NCBI RefSeq assembly: GCF_026242195.1
Contig: NZ_RKLV01000010.1
Coordinates: 1-64,000 of the forward strand
Length of the DNA: 64,000 bases
Direction: 5' to 3'
Source: Halorutilus salinus
GTDB taxonomy: Archaea; Halobacteriota; Halobacteria; Halobacteriales; Halorutilaceae
Made by a program: the position numbers and the translations under genes. The notes under the pieces are model-generated. The model was not told the origin of the DNA. It ran no database searches and saw only the letters and a program-made list of their open reading frames with translations. Of this stretch, positions 27,117-34,952 are shown piece by piece. Numbering within the stretch: position 1 is the stretch's first letter; each line of letters starts with the position of its first letter.

Positions 27117-27505
27117 TACTCGACACGTCGTTTCTGATAGACCTGTTCGACGGCGAACGCGCGGCTTTCGAGAAGGGCGTCGAACTCTCCGAGGTCGGTG
27201 TGGTGCAACGCGTTCCTTCGCCCATTGTCACGGAGATATCCTACGGAGCGGAGTTCGGCGACGAAGAGGAGCGTAGGAATGTGCGTAACGCTCTACGCAT
27301 GTATCCTGTCGTGGAACAGGACGAGGAGACGGCACGAAACGCGGGGGAACTGCTCGCGCGCGCTGACCGTAAGTCCGGTGGAGAGAGCGGCATCGGATGG
27401 ATAGACGCGATGATAGCCGCGTTTGGTGAAGGGTACGACGAACCGGTGCTTACGGATAACGTTGAGGACTTCAAGAGGCTCGGCGTTGAAGTTGAGGCCT
27501 ACTGA
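27113..27505 (+). CDS. vapC: PIN-domain toxin (VapC type)
   Basis: 130 residues from a GTG. PIN acidic residues: Asp4 in I-L-D-T-S-F-L-I-D, Glu in P-I-V-T-E-I-S-Y-G, Asp in I-G-W-I-D-A-M-I-A and the final L-T-D-N-V-E-D-F. A putative RNase toxin held by the upstream antitoxin. The module is framed by 16-bp direct repeats about 800 bp apart. It is not closely similar to the other VapC at 16947. Confidence 0.9.
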   Translation: MILDTSFLIDLFDGERAAFEKGVELSEVGVVQRVPSPIVTEISYGAEFGDEEERRNVRNALRMYPVVEQDEETARNAGELLARADRKSGGESGIGWIDAMIAAFGEGYDEPVLTDNVEDFKRLGVEVEAY

Positions 27506-27526
27506 GATACAGGGAGCCGAATGGTC

Positions 27527-27542
27527 ATGAGTACCGAGGCTG
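27527..27542 (+). repeat. Right copy of the 16-bp direct repeat flanking vapBC-2
   Basis: Same ATGAGTACCGAGGCTG as at 26701, starting 21 bases after the vapC stop. It opens a 32-codon frame ending at 27625 that I do not consider a proven gene. Confidence 0.7.
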
Positions 27543-27654
27543 ACCGCTTAACCACGGTTCCCGGAACAGACCGGACGGCGTCTTCCACCGACTTCTACCC
27601 CTCATCCAACCAAAGAGGCTTTTGACCACTGCCTCGTACGAACCCCAAGTAAAG

Positions 27655-27867
27655 ATGACCGAGGAAGACGCCGAGAAATCGGCTTCGTCGCCGATTACGG
27701 ACAGTCGGCTGAGGCTGGTGTACGTCGCGGGCATCGCGCTTAACCTGATCGCCTTGTACGGTGCGGTAACGGCGGACGAGTGGCTGTTCGCCGTGACGTT
27801 CATGATTATACTCATATACATCAGCATCCGTTACTGGATGGTTGCTAGGTCAACTCTCCGAGGCTGA
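27655..27867 (+). CDS. Small two-helix membrane protein
   Basis: 70 residues from ATG 27655: an acidic cytosolic start (T-E-E-D-A-E-K-S-A-S-S-P), helix 1 at about 20-38 (L-V-Y-V-A-G-I-A-L-N-L-I-A-L-Y), helix 2 at about 43-60 and a basic end. No family recognised. Acidic start and hydrophobic segments make it a credible gene, although its codon bias cannot be judged at this length. It faces the convergent DUF4396 gene across a large stem-loop. Confidence 0.55.
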   Translation: MTEEDAEKSASSPITDSRLRLVYVAGIALNLIALYGAVTADEWLFAVTFMIILIYISIRYWMVARSTLRG

Positions 27868-27890
27868 GCGGAAGACGGGACAGGTGTAAC

Positions 27891-27963
27891 GTCCGAGCAA
27901 GCTCACCGAGAAACCCCGTGCGAACCGTCCCTCGGCGCGTGGGTTTCTGAAGCTTCCCCGGAC
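27891..27963. other. Three-tier stem-loop between convergent genes
   Basis: Nested arms pair perfectly: GTCCG 27891-27895 with 27959-27963, AAGCT 27899-27903 with 27951-27955, and AGAAACCC 27909-27916 with GGGTTTCT 27941-27948. This gives 18 pairs interrupted by internal loops and a 24-base apical loop. It may be a bidirectional terminator, a small structured RNA or the remnant end of a transposable element. Confidence 0.6.
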
Positions 27964-27992
27964 GGAGTCAACAAGGGCGATACCTCCGCGCT

Positions 27993-28703
27993 CTAACCAC
28001 CACCCATCTCAGCGGGGTTCTTCATACCTTCCTTGACGCCGAGTCTAACCAGAACGACGTTCACGGGGTAGGCGGCGATGAAGCCCAGCGAGAGCGACAG
28101 TGCCAGCGCCATCCAGAACAGTATGTCGCCCGTATGCGCATGCGAGGCGAGCAGGAGATCCGCGCCGATAGCGACGACCTCCATGATCGTGATCGAAGGC
28201 GTCTCGCTGTAGAACGCGTCCGCCATCGCCTCCCGGAACCCGACGCCTTCCTGCATCAGCGGTTCTACGGTGAGGCTGTAGCCGAATACGTACGCGAGCC
28301 CGAAGGTGATCGCCGCGACCCAGCCGACCGCCAACGCGAGAACCCCCTGTGCGAGCGTGATGCCGAAGACTTCGCCCGCTCCACATCCTGAGTAGCAGTG
28401 GGCGGTCGAACGGACGCCGCGCCGCCAGACAGAGTCGTTGCTAATCTGTGTTCGACCTGCGTACCAGTAGAGGGCGAGTCCGAAGGGTCCGGAGTAGACT
28501 GTGACGAGCGTCCAGACGCCTTTCATGAGCGACGGTAGCGCCCGGTTGCGGTTACGTATGTCCCACACGAGGATGCCGATGGATATACCGACGAGGAGCG
28601 CCCACGCTACGGCGACCATCGGATCCGACAGTATGGGTCTCAGTACCTCGATAGCCGGTGCGAACACGTCTTCGACGCGGGTAATCAACTGACCACGTAT
28701 CAT
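27993..28703 (-). CDS. DUF4396-like integral membrane protein
   Basis: 236 residues with about five or six membrane helices. The hallmark is A-H-C-Y-S-G-C-G-A-G-E-V-F near residue 100, a His-Cys-x3-Cys-type cluster like that of DUF4396 proteins, next to a helix start. The pair of cysteines and the His may bind metal. H-A-H-T-G-D in a later loop could add ligands. Function unknown. It is divergent from the aminotransferase gene, with about 320 bp between them. Confidence 0.6.
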   Translation of the reverse strand: MIRGQLITRVEDVFAPAIEVLRPILSDPMVAVAWALLVGISIGILVWDIRNRNRALPSLMKGVWTLVTVYSGPFGLALYWYAGRTQISNDSVWRRGVRSTAHCYSGCGAGEVFGITLAQGVLALAVGWVAAITFGLAYVFGYSLTVEPLMQEGVGFREAMADAFYSETPSITIMEVVAIGADLLLASHAHTGDILFWMALALSLSLGFIAAYPVNVVLVRLGVKEGMKNPAEMGGG

Positions 28704-29026
28704 AGATGTATGAACCGGTGTTCGTGTTACAGGGGCGGTAGACGTTCGATCGGTTCGAAAGGGTCGTTACCGCATGTTAACTAAGCTTAGTTTAATGGAC
28801 CTTTGGTTAGAAACCATGCCGAACCGGCTTTGTTCATCCACGACGTTCCGAGCAACCTTTCGGGATGGATTAGGACGACACGGTGGACGCGCCGAAAGCT
28901 TCGGTCGCCGAACTTCTCTGTACGACAGAACCGTGGGCGCGGGCTGTACCCCGGCGCGCCGGGGACACGACGACGGCACAGGCGGAGCGTGTCTATCAAA
29001 ACACCCAAACCGCGCTGGCGCGACTT
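28704..29026. other. Intergenic region with palindromes before the aminotransferase
   Basis: About 320 bp. A perfect 14-bp palindrome AACTAAGCTTAGTT (28779-28792) lies in an A/T-rich, promoter-like part. A perfect 16-bp palindrome CCCCGGCGCGCCGGGG (28949-28964) and a small CCGAA-AGC-TTCGG hairpin (about 28900-28912) lie in a GC-rich part. An open frame from GTG 28883 continues into the aminotransferase, but its residues are not family-like. A structured 5' leader is possible. Confidence 0.45.
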
Positions 29027-30139
29027 ATGATTACCGTGACGAAGAAGACCGAGTACACCGACGACTACGAAGACAAGACGCTGTACCTTCCGGGACCCAC
29101 GGAGGTACACGAGGATGTCATAGACGCCATGGCTCAGCCCATCTTCGGTCACCGAACCGAACGTATGACCGACCTGTACACGACCATCGTTGAGGACACC
29201 AAGGAGTTCCTCGGTACCGAACAGGAGGTTATCGTACTCACGGCGTCGGGTACGGAGTTCTGGGAGGCGACCACCCTAAACCTCGTCGACGACTCGATAC
29301 TCGTCCCCACGAGCGGCGCTTTCAGCGAACGTCAGGCGAACGTCGCCGAACGTCTGGGTAAGGACGTTGACCGTATAGGGTACGGCTGGGGCGATGCAGT
29401 CAAGCCCGAAGATATACGCGACGCGCTCGAACCCGGCGACTACGACGCCGTCGGCGTTGTTATGAACGAGACATCGACGGGCGTCCGTAACCCGGTCGAG
29501 GAGATCGGCGAGGTGCTCGGCGACTACCCCGACACGTACTTCGTCGTCGACGCGATCTCGTGCCTCGGCGGCGACCGTATCGTCCCTGACGAGCACAACA
29601 TCGACTGTATCTTTACGTCGACACAGAAGGCGTTCGCTATGCCGCCGGGTCTCGCCGTCTGTACCGTCAGCGACGACGCCTACGAGCGCGAACTGTCGAA
29701 GGACTCGTCGTCGTGGTACGGCGGCTTCCAACGTTGTCTCGACTACTACGACAGGAAGGGACAGACGCATTCGACGCCCGCGATCCCCATAATGCTCGCG
29801 TACCGCGAACAGATGAAACGTATGCTCGAAGAAGGGCACGAGGCGCGCGACGAGCGCCACCGCGAGATGGCTGAGTACACGCGCGACTGGGCGCGCGATA
29901 GCTTCGACCTGTTCGCCGAGGAGGGCTACGAGTCACGGACGGTGACGTGTATAGAGAACACGCAGGGTATCGACGTTGCCGAGACGGTCGCGCGCGTCTC
30001 TGAGGAGCACGGTATGCTGTTCTCCAGCGGCTACGGCGACATAAGCGAGGACAGCTTCCGTATAGGACATATGGGCGAGCATACGGTCGAGAGCATAAAG
30101 GAACTCACCGACGCTATCGAGGACGTCGCAGGAGTCTAA
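29027..30139 (+). CDS. Class V aminotransferase (alanine-glyoxylate/serine-pyruvate type)
   Basis: 370 residues from M-I-T-V-T-K-K-T-E-Y. L-Y-L-P-G-P-T-E-V opens the family core. S-G-T-E-F-W-E-A near 65 binds the phosphate, V-D-A-I-S-C-L-G-G holds the PLP-binding Asp, and the Schiff-base Lys is in T-S-T-Q-K-A-F. The family moves amino groups from alanine or serine to glyoxylate or pyruvate; the exact substrate is not readable. The upstream in-frame extension from 28883 is not supported. Confidence 0.88.
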   Translation: MITVTKKTEYTDDYEDKTLYLPGPTEVHEDVIDAMAQPIFGHRTERMTDLYTTIVEDTKEFLGTEQEVIVLTASGTEFWEATTLNLVDDSILVPTSGAFSERQANVAERLGKDVDRIGYGWGDAVKPEDIRDALEPGDYDAVGVVMNETSTGVRNPVEEIGEVLGDYPDTYFVVDAISCLGGDRIVPDEHNIDCIFTSTQKAFAMPPGLAVCTVSDDAYERELSKDSSSWYGGFQRCLDYYDRKGQTHSTPAIPIMLAYREQMKRMLEEGHEARDERHREMAEYTRDWARDSFDLFAEEGYESRTVTCIENTQGIDVAETVARVSEEHGMLFSSGYGDISEDSFRIGHMGEHTVESIKELTDAIEDVAGV

Positions 30140-30184
30140 ACGGATCGGTATGTACTTCTACCGGTCAGCCTGAGACGTACCGCC

Positions 30185-31270
30185 TCACGCCGTCTGGTAC
30201 ATCTCCTTGACCTCACCGACAGTCTCCTCCTCGTATATACGTTCCAACATGTCGATAGTCTCCCTGATACAGTGCTGTTCCGCAGTCCCCCTCGTGCTGT
30301 AGTCGTTGCCGAGCGCCGTCTCAACCGCGCGCAACATGTCTCCCGTATCACCGAACTCGAACCTCTCACCGTTCTGTGAGGTTATCGTACGGCTGAACGG
30401 CTCCACGTCAGCCGCGACCACGGGTGTTCCGCAGGCGTTAGCCTCCAACGTCGAAAGACCCAGCGTGTCGCCCGTCGAAGCCGTTGCGAAGACGTCTATC
30501 CCTGAGTAGAACTCGGGTAGCCTCTCCCTGTCGAGGAAGTCCATCACCTCGACGTTCTCACCCGCCATCTTCTGAATCCGGGGTCTGTCGGGTCCTTCGC
30601 CAACGATGACCACGCTACCGTCGAAGCCCTCCGCGAACCTGCACAGGTGACCTATGTTCTTCTCACGGCTGACCCTGCCTGAGTAACCCACGACGGGTCT
30701 CTCTACGTCTATCTCGTCCACGAAGGAACCCTCGCACGGTTCGAAGAAGTCTATATCCACACCGACGGTCAGCTTCTTCGCCTCCACATCCCTGTCCATC
30801 CTGCCCGTAGACGCGGTTACGACGTCGAACTTGGAGAGAAACCTGTTTTCGATAGGTACGTATATCCTGCCTACGGCGTTGGCTATCCTCTTGCTACGGA
30901 CAGCCTGTTCGACGTACTCCTCGATAGGCGTGTGGTGGGTGTAGACCTTCGGTATACCTTCCTTCGCCGCGTAACGCCTTCCGTACCTTCCGACGAAGGC
31001 GGGTCCGTGGCAGTGAACCACGTCGAGTTCGGGAAGCTTACCGTAACCAAGGGGTAAGCCGATGTTGTAGCCCCTGTAAAGCGGGTTGGGGAGCGACCTG
31101 ACGGGTATCTCCCCCTCGTCGGGGTCGTACCTCTTGGAACCGGGGTAGACGATAAAGACCTCGTGACCCCTTTCCTCCAACCTCTCCTTCCAGTGTCTTA
31201 GGGTATAGCTCACCCCGTCGATCTCCGGGAAGTACGAGTCGGTGAAGAACCCTATGCTCAGTTTATCCAT
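30185..31270 (-). CDS. GT4-family glycosyltransferase
   Basis: 361 residues with two Rossmann domains. N-terminal D-S-Y-F-P-E-I-D-G-V-S-Y-T-L matches the acceptor-side glycine-rich loop of GT4 enzymes. The C-terminal nucleotide-sugar site contains V-G-Y-S-G-R-V-S-R-E-K-N-I and the E-x7-E-like T-L-G-L-S-T-L-E-A-N-A-C-G-T-P-V-V. Probably cytosolic, adding a sugar to a lipid-linked or surface glycan. Arginine is mostly AGG, unlike the biosynthetic genes. It lies 25 bases behind 31296-32261 in the same direction. Confidence 0.9.
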   Translation of the reverse strand: MDKLSIGFFTDSYFPEIDGVSYTLRHWKERLEERGHEVFIVYPGSKRYDPDEGEIPVRSLPNPLYRGYNIGLPLGYGKLPELDVVHCHGPAFVGRYGRRYAAKEGIPKVYTHHTPIEEYVEQAVRSKRIANAVGRIYVPIENRFLSKFDVVTASTGRMDRDVEAKKLTVGVDIDFFEPCEGSFVDEIDVERPVVGYSGRVSREKNIGHLCRFAEGFDGSVVIVGEGPDRPRIQKMAGENVEVMDFLDRERLPEFYSGIDVFATASTGDTLGLSTLEANACGTPVVAADVEPFSRTITSQNGERFEFGDTGDMLRAVETALGNDYSTRGTAEQHCIRETIDMLERIYEEETVGEVKEMYQTA

Positions 31271-31295
31271 ATTAAACTACCGTATCGGGTGTGGG

Positions 31296-32261
31296 TTATG
31301 AGTTTTGTTTTCCGGAGTTGAGGAGAACATCCACGAACGCCTCGGCGCCGTTGCCGTATTCGGGGTTCTCCACCTCCCCGTTACAGCATCTCTCCACCTC
31401 CTCAACCACCTCGTCGACCGTATCAGCCTTTATGACGCCGTCGGTACCCTTACGTTCCGCCTTCTCCGCGAGGCTCTTCTGGAAAGGCAGGAACGGGTAG
31501 ACGACACACGGCGTGCCCGCGACGACGGTGTCCGCGATAGACGAGTACCCCGTGCAGACGACACAGTCCGCGGCTTCGGTATGCGGGGTCATCGAGGGCT
31601 GTATCTCCCAGTCGTCGGATCCCACCAGCTTCACCTCAAGACCTTTCGCCTCTAACCTCTCCCTGATCTCCTCAAAGTCATCGCCGTGGGTTCCGGGGTT
31701 GAGAAGCACGTCGTACCCCTCTACCTCCGCGTCGCCTTCCTGGGCGAGAGGATCCACGAGTTCGAAGCCGTCGGGGGCTTCCTCCTCCTTCCAGAGCGTG
31801 GTTACGACTATCTTCTCACAGAACGCGAGCGAGGTTCTGTCGTACAGACGCAGAAGAACGTCCCATCTGAGATCGAGCATACCCGGTGTGAGATGGTCGA
31901 TCCTGTAGAAATCGACGCCCTGTGCGACGGCGGCTATACACGCGAAGATGTCGTCTGTCACGAGCACGTCCGGCTCCTCCTGCTTCAGCCACCGGTTTAG
32001 CTCCCTGAGACGACGGACGGACGACGGTACGACGTCGAACAGGCTGTGCTTCAGAAACGACAGAGGGTTGCTACCCTTCACCGCAACCGTCGTGAGGTCG
32101 GGGTGTTCGTATCCGTTCATCTCCACAAACGGCTTTCCCTGCCCGCCGCCTGCGACCGAGACCTCGACGCCGCGGGATTCGAGTTCCTGTGCGACGGGTA
32201 TACTCCTTGCGGCGTGTCCCGCCCCGTCGCACCAGTAGACGATAGCCGCCTTTTCGACCAT
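31296..32261 (-). CDS. MurG/GT28-like glycosyltransferase
   Basis: 321 residues. The N-terminal G-A-G-H-A-A-R-S-I-P-V-A-Q-E-L and the C-terminal V-C-T-G-Y-S-S-I-A-D-T-V-V-A-G-T-P-C-V-V-Y-P segment fit the GT-B fold of MurG-like and related UDP-sugar transferases. Acceptor and donor unknown. First gene of the two-gene minus-strand unit, divergent from the sulfatase-like gene over a 95-bp gap. Also rich in AGG arginine. Confidence 0.78.
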   Translation of the reverse strand: MVEKAAIVYWCDGAGHAARSIPVAQELESRGVEVSVAGGGQGKPFVEMNGYEHPDLTTVAVKGSNPLSFLKHSLFDVVPSSVRRLRELNRWLKQEEPDVLVTDDIFACIAAVAQGVDFYRIDHLTPGMLDLRWDVLLRLYDRTSLAFCEKIVVTTLWKEEEAPDGFELVDPLAQEGDAEVEGYDVLLNPGTHGDDFEEIRERLEAKGLEVKLVGSDDWEIQPSMTPHTEAADCVVCTGYSSIADTVVAGTPCVVYPFLPFQKSLAEKAERKGTDGVIKADTVDEVVEEVERCCNGEVENPEYGNGAEAFVDVLLNSGKQNS

Positions 32262-32356
32262 ACGTACGTCGTTTTGTACCGGGCGTATAGATACAACTAC
32301 CGGTTCGCGGACGACAAACCGAAGTTACTAACTGTGGGCTGGAACCCTAATAGGTC

Positions 32357-33721
32357 ATGCGGGACACCGTTCCGGAGAAGAACGTCGTCTTTCTCGTCCT
32401 CGACTCGCTCCGGAAGGACAGGACATCCGCGTACAACGAAGACGTAGAGTTTACCGAGAGTATAGGCGAGGTCGCCGACTCGTCGGTCGTGTTCCAAAAC
32501 GCCGTCACACAGGCTCCTTGGACTCTACCCTCGCACGCATCGATGTTCACGGGCGAGTACCCGTGGGAGCACGGGACGACACACGCGAGAAGCTACTTTC
32601 CGTCCGACTCAGAGACGTTCGTATCGGGGTTTCAGGACGCGGGGTACACGACCGCCGCTATCACGCCCAACGTCTGGATTACGCCGCACAAAGGGATGAC
32701 GGGCGACTTCGATCACGTCGAGAACTTCCTCGGAAAGGCGGACAACCGGCTTAGCGTCGCCCTCTCGCGCCTCGGTGCGAAGGCGTACCACAGCCTCGAC
32801 GAGGTGACACGCCGGGTTCTGGGAAGGCAGATAGACCGTCTTTTCAGGCTGTTCGACGTCGACGACTCGTGTAAGTCTGAGGAGACAGTCCGTGAGGTGG
32901 AACGTTATCTCGACGGCCGCGACGCCGACGAGAGGTTCTTCCTCTACGTCAACCTGATGGAGCCACACGAACCGTACAGACCGCCTCAGAGGTACGTCGA
33001 GAAACACGGTGTCGACGACGACGCCAACGTACCGCACAGGCAGAAGGACGTCTTTACGCAGGACGAAACCGACTTCGACAGCCTCAGGAGGCTCTACGAC
33101 GCGTCGGTGGAGTACACGGACGACCTCGTAGGAAGGATCACGGATGCGCTCCGGCGGAACGGTATAGACGAGGAGACGGTCGTCGTCCTTCTTTCGGATC
33201 ACGGTCAGGCGCTCGGCGAGGACGACGGCTTCGGTCACCAGTTTACGGTCGCCGAGCCTGTGGTCAACACTGTTCTGATGATCGATCACCCCGACATACC
33301 TCCCGGCACCGAGGAACGTCCTTTCGAACTCAGAAGGCTGAACGAACTCGTTCCTTACTACGCGGGGATAGCGCCGCGTCCGGACGATATCTTCGGCGAC
33401 GTTGTAAAGGGCGGATTAGAGTTTCCCGAAAACTTCACCGGCTATATCCCCCGTGAGAGCTGGGATGAGTACTACCGTAAGTACAGGTACGCAAAAAAGG
33501 ACGGAAAGAAGGTCGTCAAGTCGGTCGGCGAGGACGGCGAACCGCGTTACGAGGCGTACGACCTCGAAACCGGCGAGGAGATACAGGTGCCCCAGGATCT
33601 CGCCGACGAGGTCGACGGAACCTCCGTCGACGCGTCGCACGAGGACGGGAGCGGTTCGGACGACCGCGACGAAGCCGACGAGGCTGTCAAACGCCGTCTA
33701 GAAGACCTTGGATACAAGTAG
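32357..33721 (+). CDS. Sulfatase/alkaline phosphatase-superfamily enzyme
   Basis: 454 residues. Metal-binding start V-F-L-V-L-D-S-L-R-K-D, catalytic segment A-P-W-T-L-P-S-H-A-S-M-F-T-G, and the second metal site L-L-S-D-H-G-Q-A-L-G-E near 280. The position of the sulfatase Cys or Ser is Thr, as in LtaS-type phosphotransferases, so a phospho- or glycerophospho-transfer is as likely as sulfate removal. No membrane helix or signal peptide is obvious. The C-terminal 60 residues are acidic. Part of the glycan cluster. Confidence 0.8.
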   Translation: MRDTVPEKNVVFLVLDSLRKDRTSAYNEDVEFTESIGEVADSSVVFQNAVTQAPWTLPSHASMFTGEYPWEHGTTHARSYFPSDSETFVSGFQDAGYTTAAITPNVWITPHKGMTGDFDHVENFLGKADNRLSVALSRLGAKAYHSLDEVTRRVLGRQIDRLFRLFDVDDSCKSEETVREVERYLDGRDADERFFLYVNLMEPHEPYRPPQRYVEKHGVDDDANVPHRQKDVFTQDETDFDSLRRLYDASVEYTDDLVGRITDALRRNGIDEETVVVLLSDHGQALGEDDGFGHQFTVAEPVVNTVLMIDHPDIPPGTEERPFELRRLNELVPYYAGIAPRPDDIFGDVVKGGLEFPENFTGYIPRESWDEYYRKYRYAKKDGKKVVKSVGEDGEPRYEAYDLETGEEIQVPQDLADEVDGTSVDASHEDGSGSDDRDEADEAVKRRLEDLGYK

Positions 33722-33746
33722 ACCGTAGACGAGGTTACAGATACAT

Positions 33747-34895
33747 ATGACCCAGCCAGATATCTGCGTCGTCGCACCGACCGTAAGAAACCCGGAGTTC
33801 ATACGTGAGTATATCGAGAACGCACGCGCCAACGGCTTCGACACCGACAGGCTCCACGTCGTTCTCGTCACCGAGGACTTCTGTGACAAGGAAAGCATAC
33901 GCGCGACGCTCGACGAACTCGGTGTCGATGGAAAGGTGTTCGGAGGTACGGAACGCGAAGACTGGTACGAACAGAACGGTATAGAGGACTACTCGGATCT
34001 CGTACCCGCGGCTTCGCACGCCGAGACGAGCTTCGGTCTTCTGTACATCTGGGCGAACCCGCGTTTCGAGTACGGCGTCTTCCTTGACGACGACACACGA
34101 CCGCACGACGAGTTCGACTTTTTCGGGACGCATATGGATCATATCGGCTCTCAGAAGGAGGTCGAACACGTCGGATCCGACGAGCAGTGGGTAAACGTAC
34201 TCTACCAGAACGTCGACGAGCACGGTCTGTACCCGCGTGGCTATCCGTACTCGGCGATGGACGAGACGGTTCAGACGGAGACACGGCGTACGGACGAGAT
34301 AGTCGCCTCTCAGGGTCTCTGGACGGACGTCCCTGACCTCGACGCCGTCCGTATACTGATGGACGGCGACCTACGCGGACAGGCGCAGACACGTACGAGC
34401 GCAGGCGACTTCACGGGGAACTTCGCAGTCTCCGAGGGTAACTACCTCACCGTCTGCTCCATGAACCTCGCGTTCCGCAGGGAGGTGGTACCCGCGTTCT
34501 ACCAGATGCCTATGGACGACAACGAATGGGATATAGGACGTTTCGACGACATCTGGTCGGGTCTGACGTTAAAGAAGGCGGCGGACATGCTCGACAAGAC
34601 GGTTCTCACGGGCTATCCGTTGTGTATACACGAGAAAGCCGAACGGAGTACATTCAGCGACCTCAACAACGAGGTTCCTGCGTTGGAGCTAAACGAGCAT
34701 TTCTGGGAGGCGCTCGATAAGGCACCCGACTCGGCAAGCAACTACTTCGAAGCCTACGAGGAGATGGTCTCTGCCGTCGACGCGTACGACTTCTCGGACT
34801 ACGGTAACAGCGGCTTCATAGACCTTACCGTCGAGAAGATGTCCCGGTGGCTGGAGGCGTTGTCGGCGCTCGAAACAGGTGGTCGGACGGCGTGA
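33747..34895 (+). CDS. GT75/RGP-like protein (reversibly glycosylated polypeptide family)
   Basis: 382 residues. The D-D-D motif in F-L-D-D-D-T-R-P, then Y-P-R-G-Y-P-Y-S, S-Q-G-L-W-T-D-V-P-D-L-D-A and M-N-L-A-F-R-R-E, with I-G-R-F-D-D-I-W-S-G, follow the order of plant RGP/UDP-arabinopyranose mutases (H-G-L-W-x-N-I-P-D-Y-D-A, G-M-N-L-A-F). Archaeal members are often labelled alpha-1,4-glucan-protein synthase. It may interconvert pyranose and furanose forms of a nucleotide sugar or act as a transferase. It follows the sulfatase-like gene by 25 bases. Confidence 0.8.
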   Translation: MTQPDICVVAPTVRNPEFIREYIENARANGFDTDRLHVVLVTEDFCDKESIRATLDELGVDGKVFGGTEREDWYEQNGIEDYSDLVPAASHAETSFGLLYIWANPRFEYGVFLDDDTRPHDEFDFFGTHMDHIGSQKEVEHVGSDEQWVNVLYQNVDEHGLYPRGYPYSAMDETVQTETRRTDEIVASQGLWTDVPDLDAVRILMDGDLRGQAQTRTSAGDFTGNFAVSEGNYLTVCSMNLAFRREVVPAFYQMPMDDNEWDIGRFDDIWSGLTLKKAADMLDKTVLTGYPLCIHEKAERSTFSDLNNEVPALELNEHFWEALDKAPDSASNYFEAYEEMVSAVDAYDFSDYGNSGFIDLTVEKMSRWLEALSALETGGRTA

Positions 34896-34952
34896 CGACC
34901 ACGGGCATCCGAAGGAGCGGAGACAAAAACACGGGGATGGTTCGGACAGACG

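Noticed and set aside
28744-28770. Possible tRNA T-arm (ggttcgaa)
   Set aside because: No acceptor, D or anticodon stem can be built around it.
28883-29026. N-terminal extension of the aminotransferase from GTG 28883
   Set aside because: The residues are not family-like, and the region contains strong palindromes; homologues begin near the ATG at 29027.
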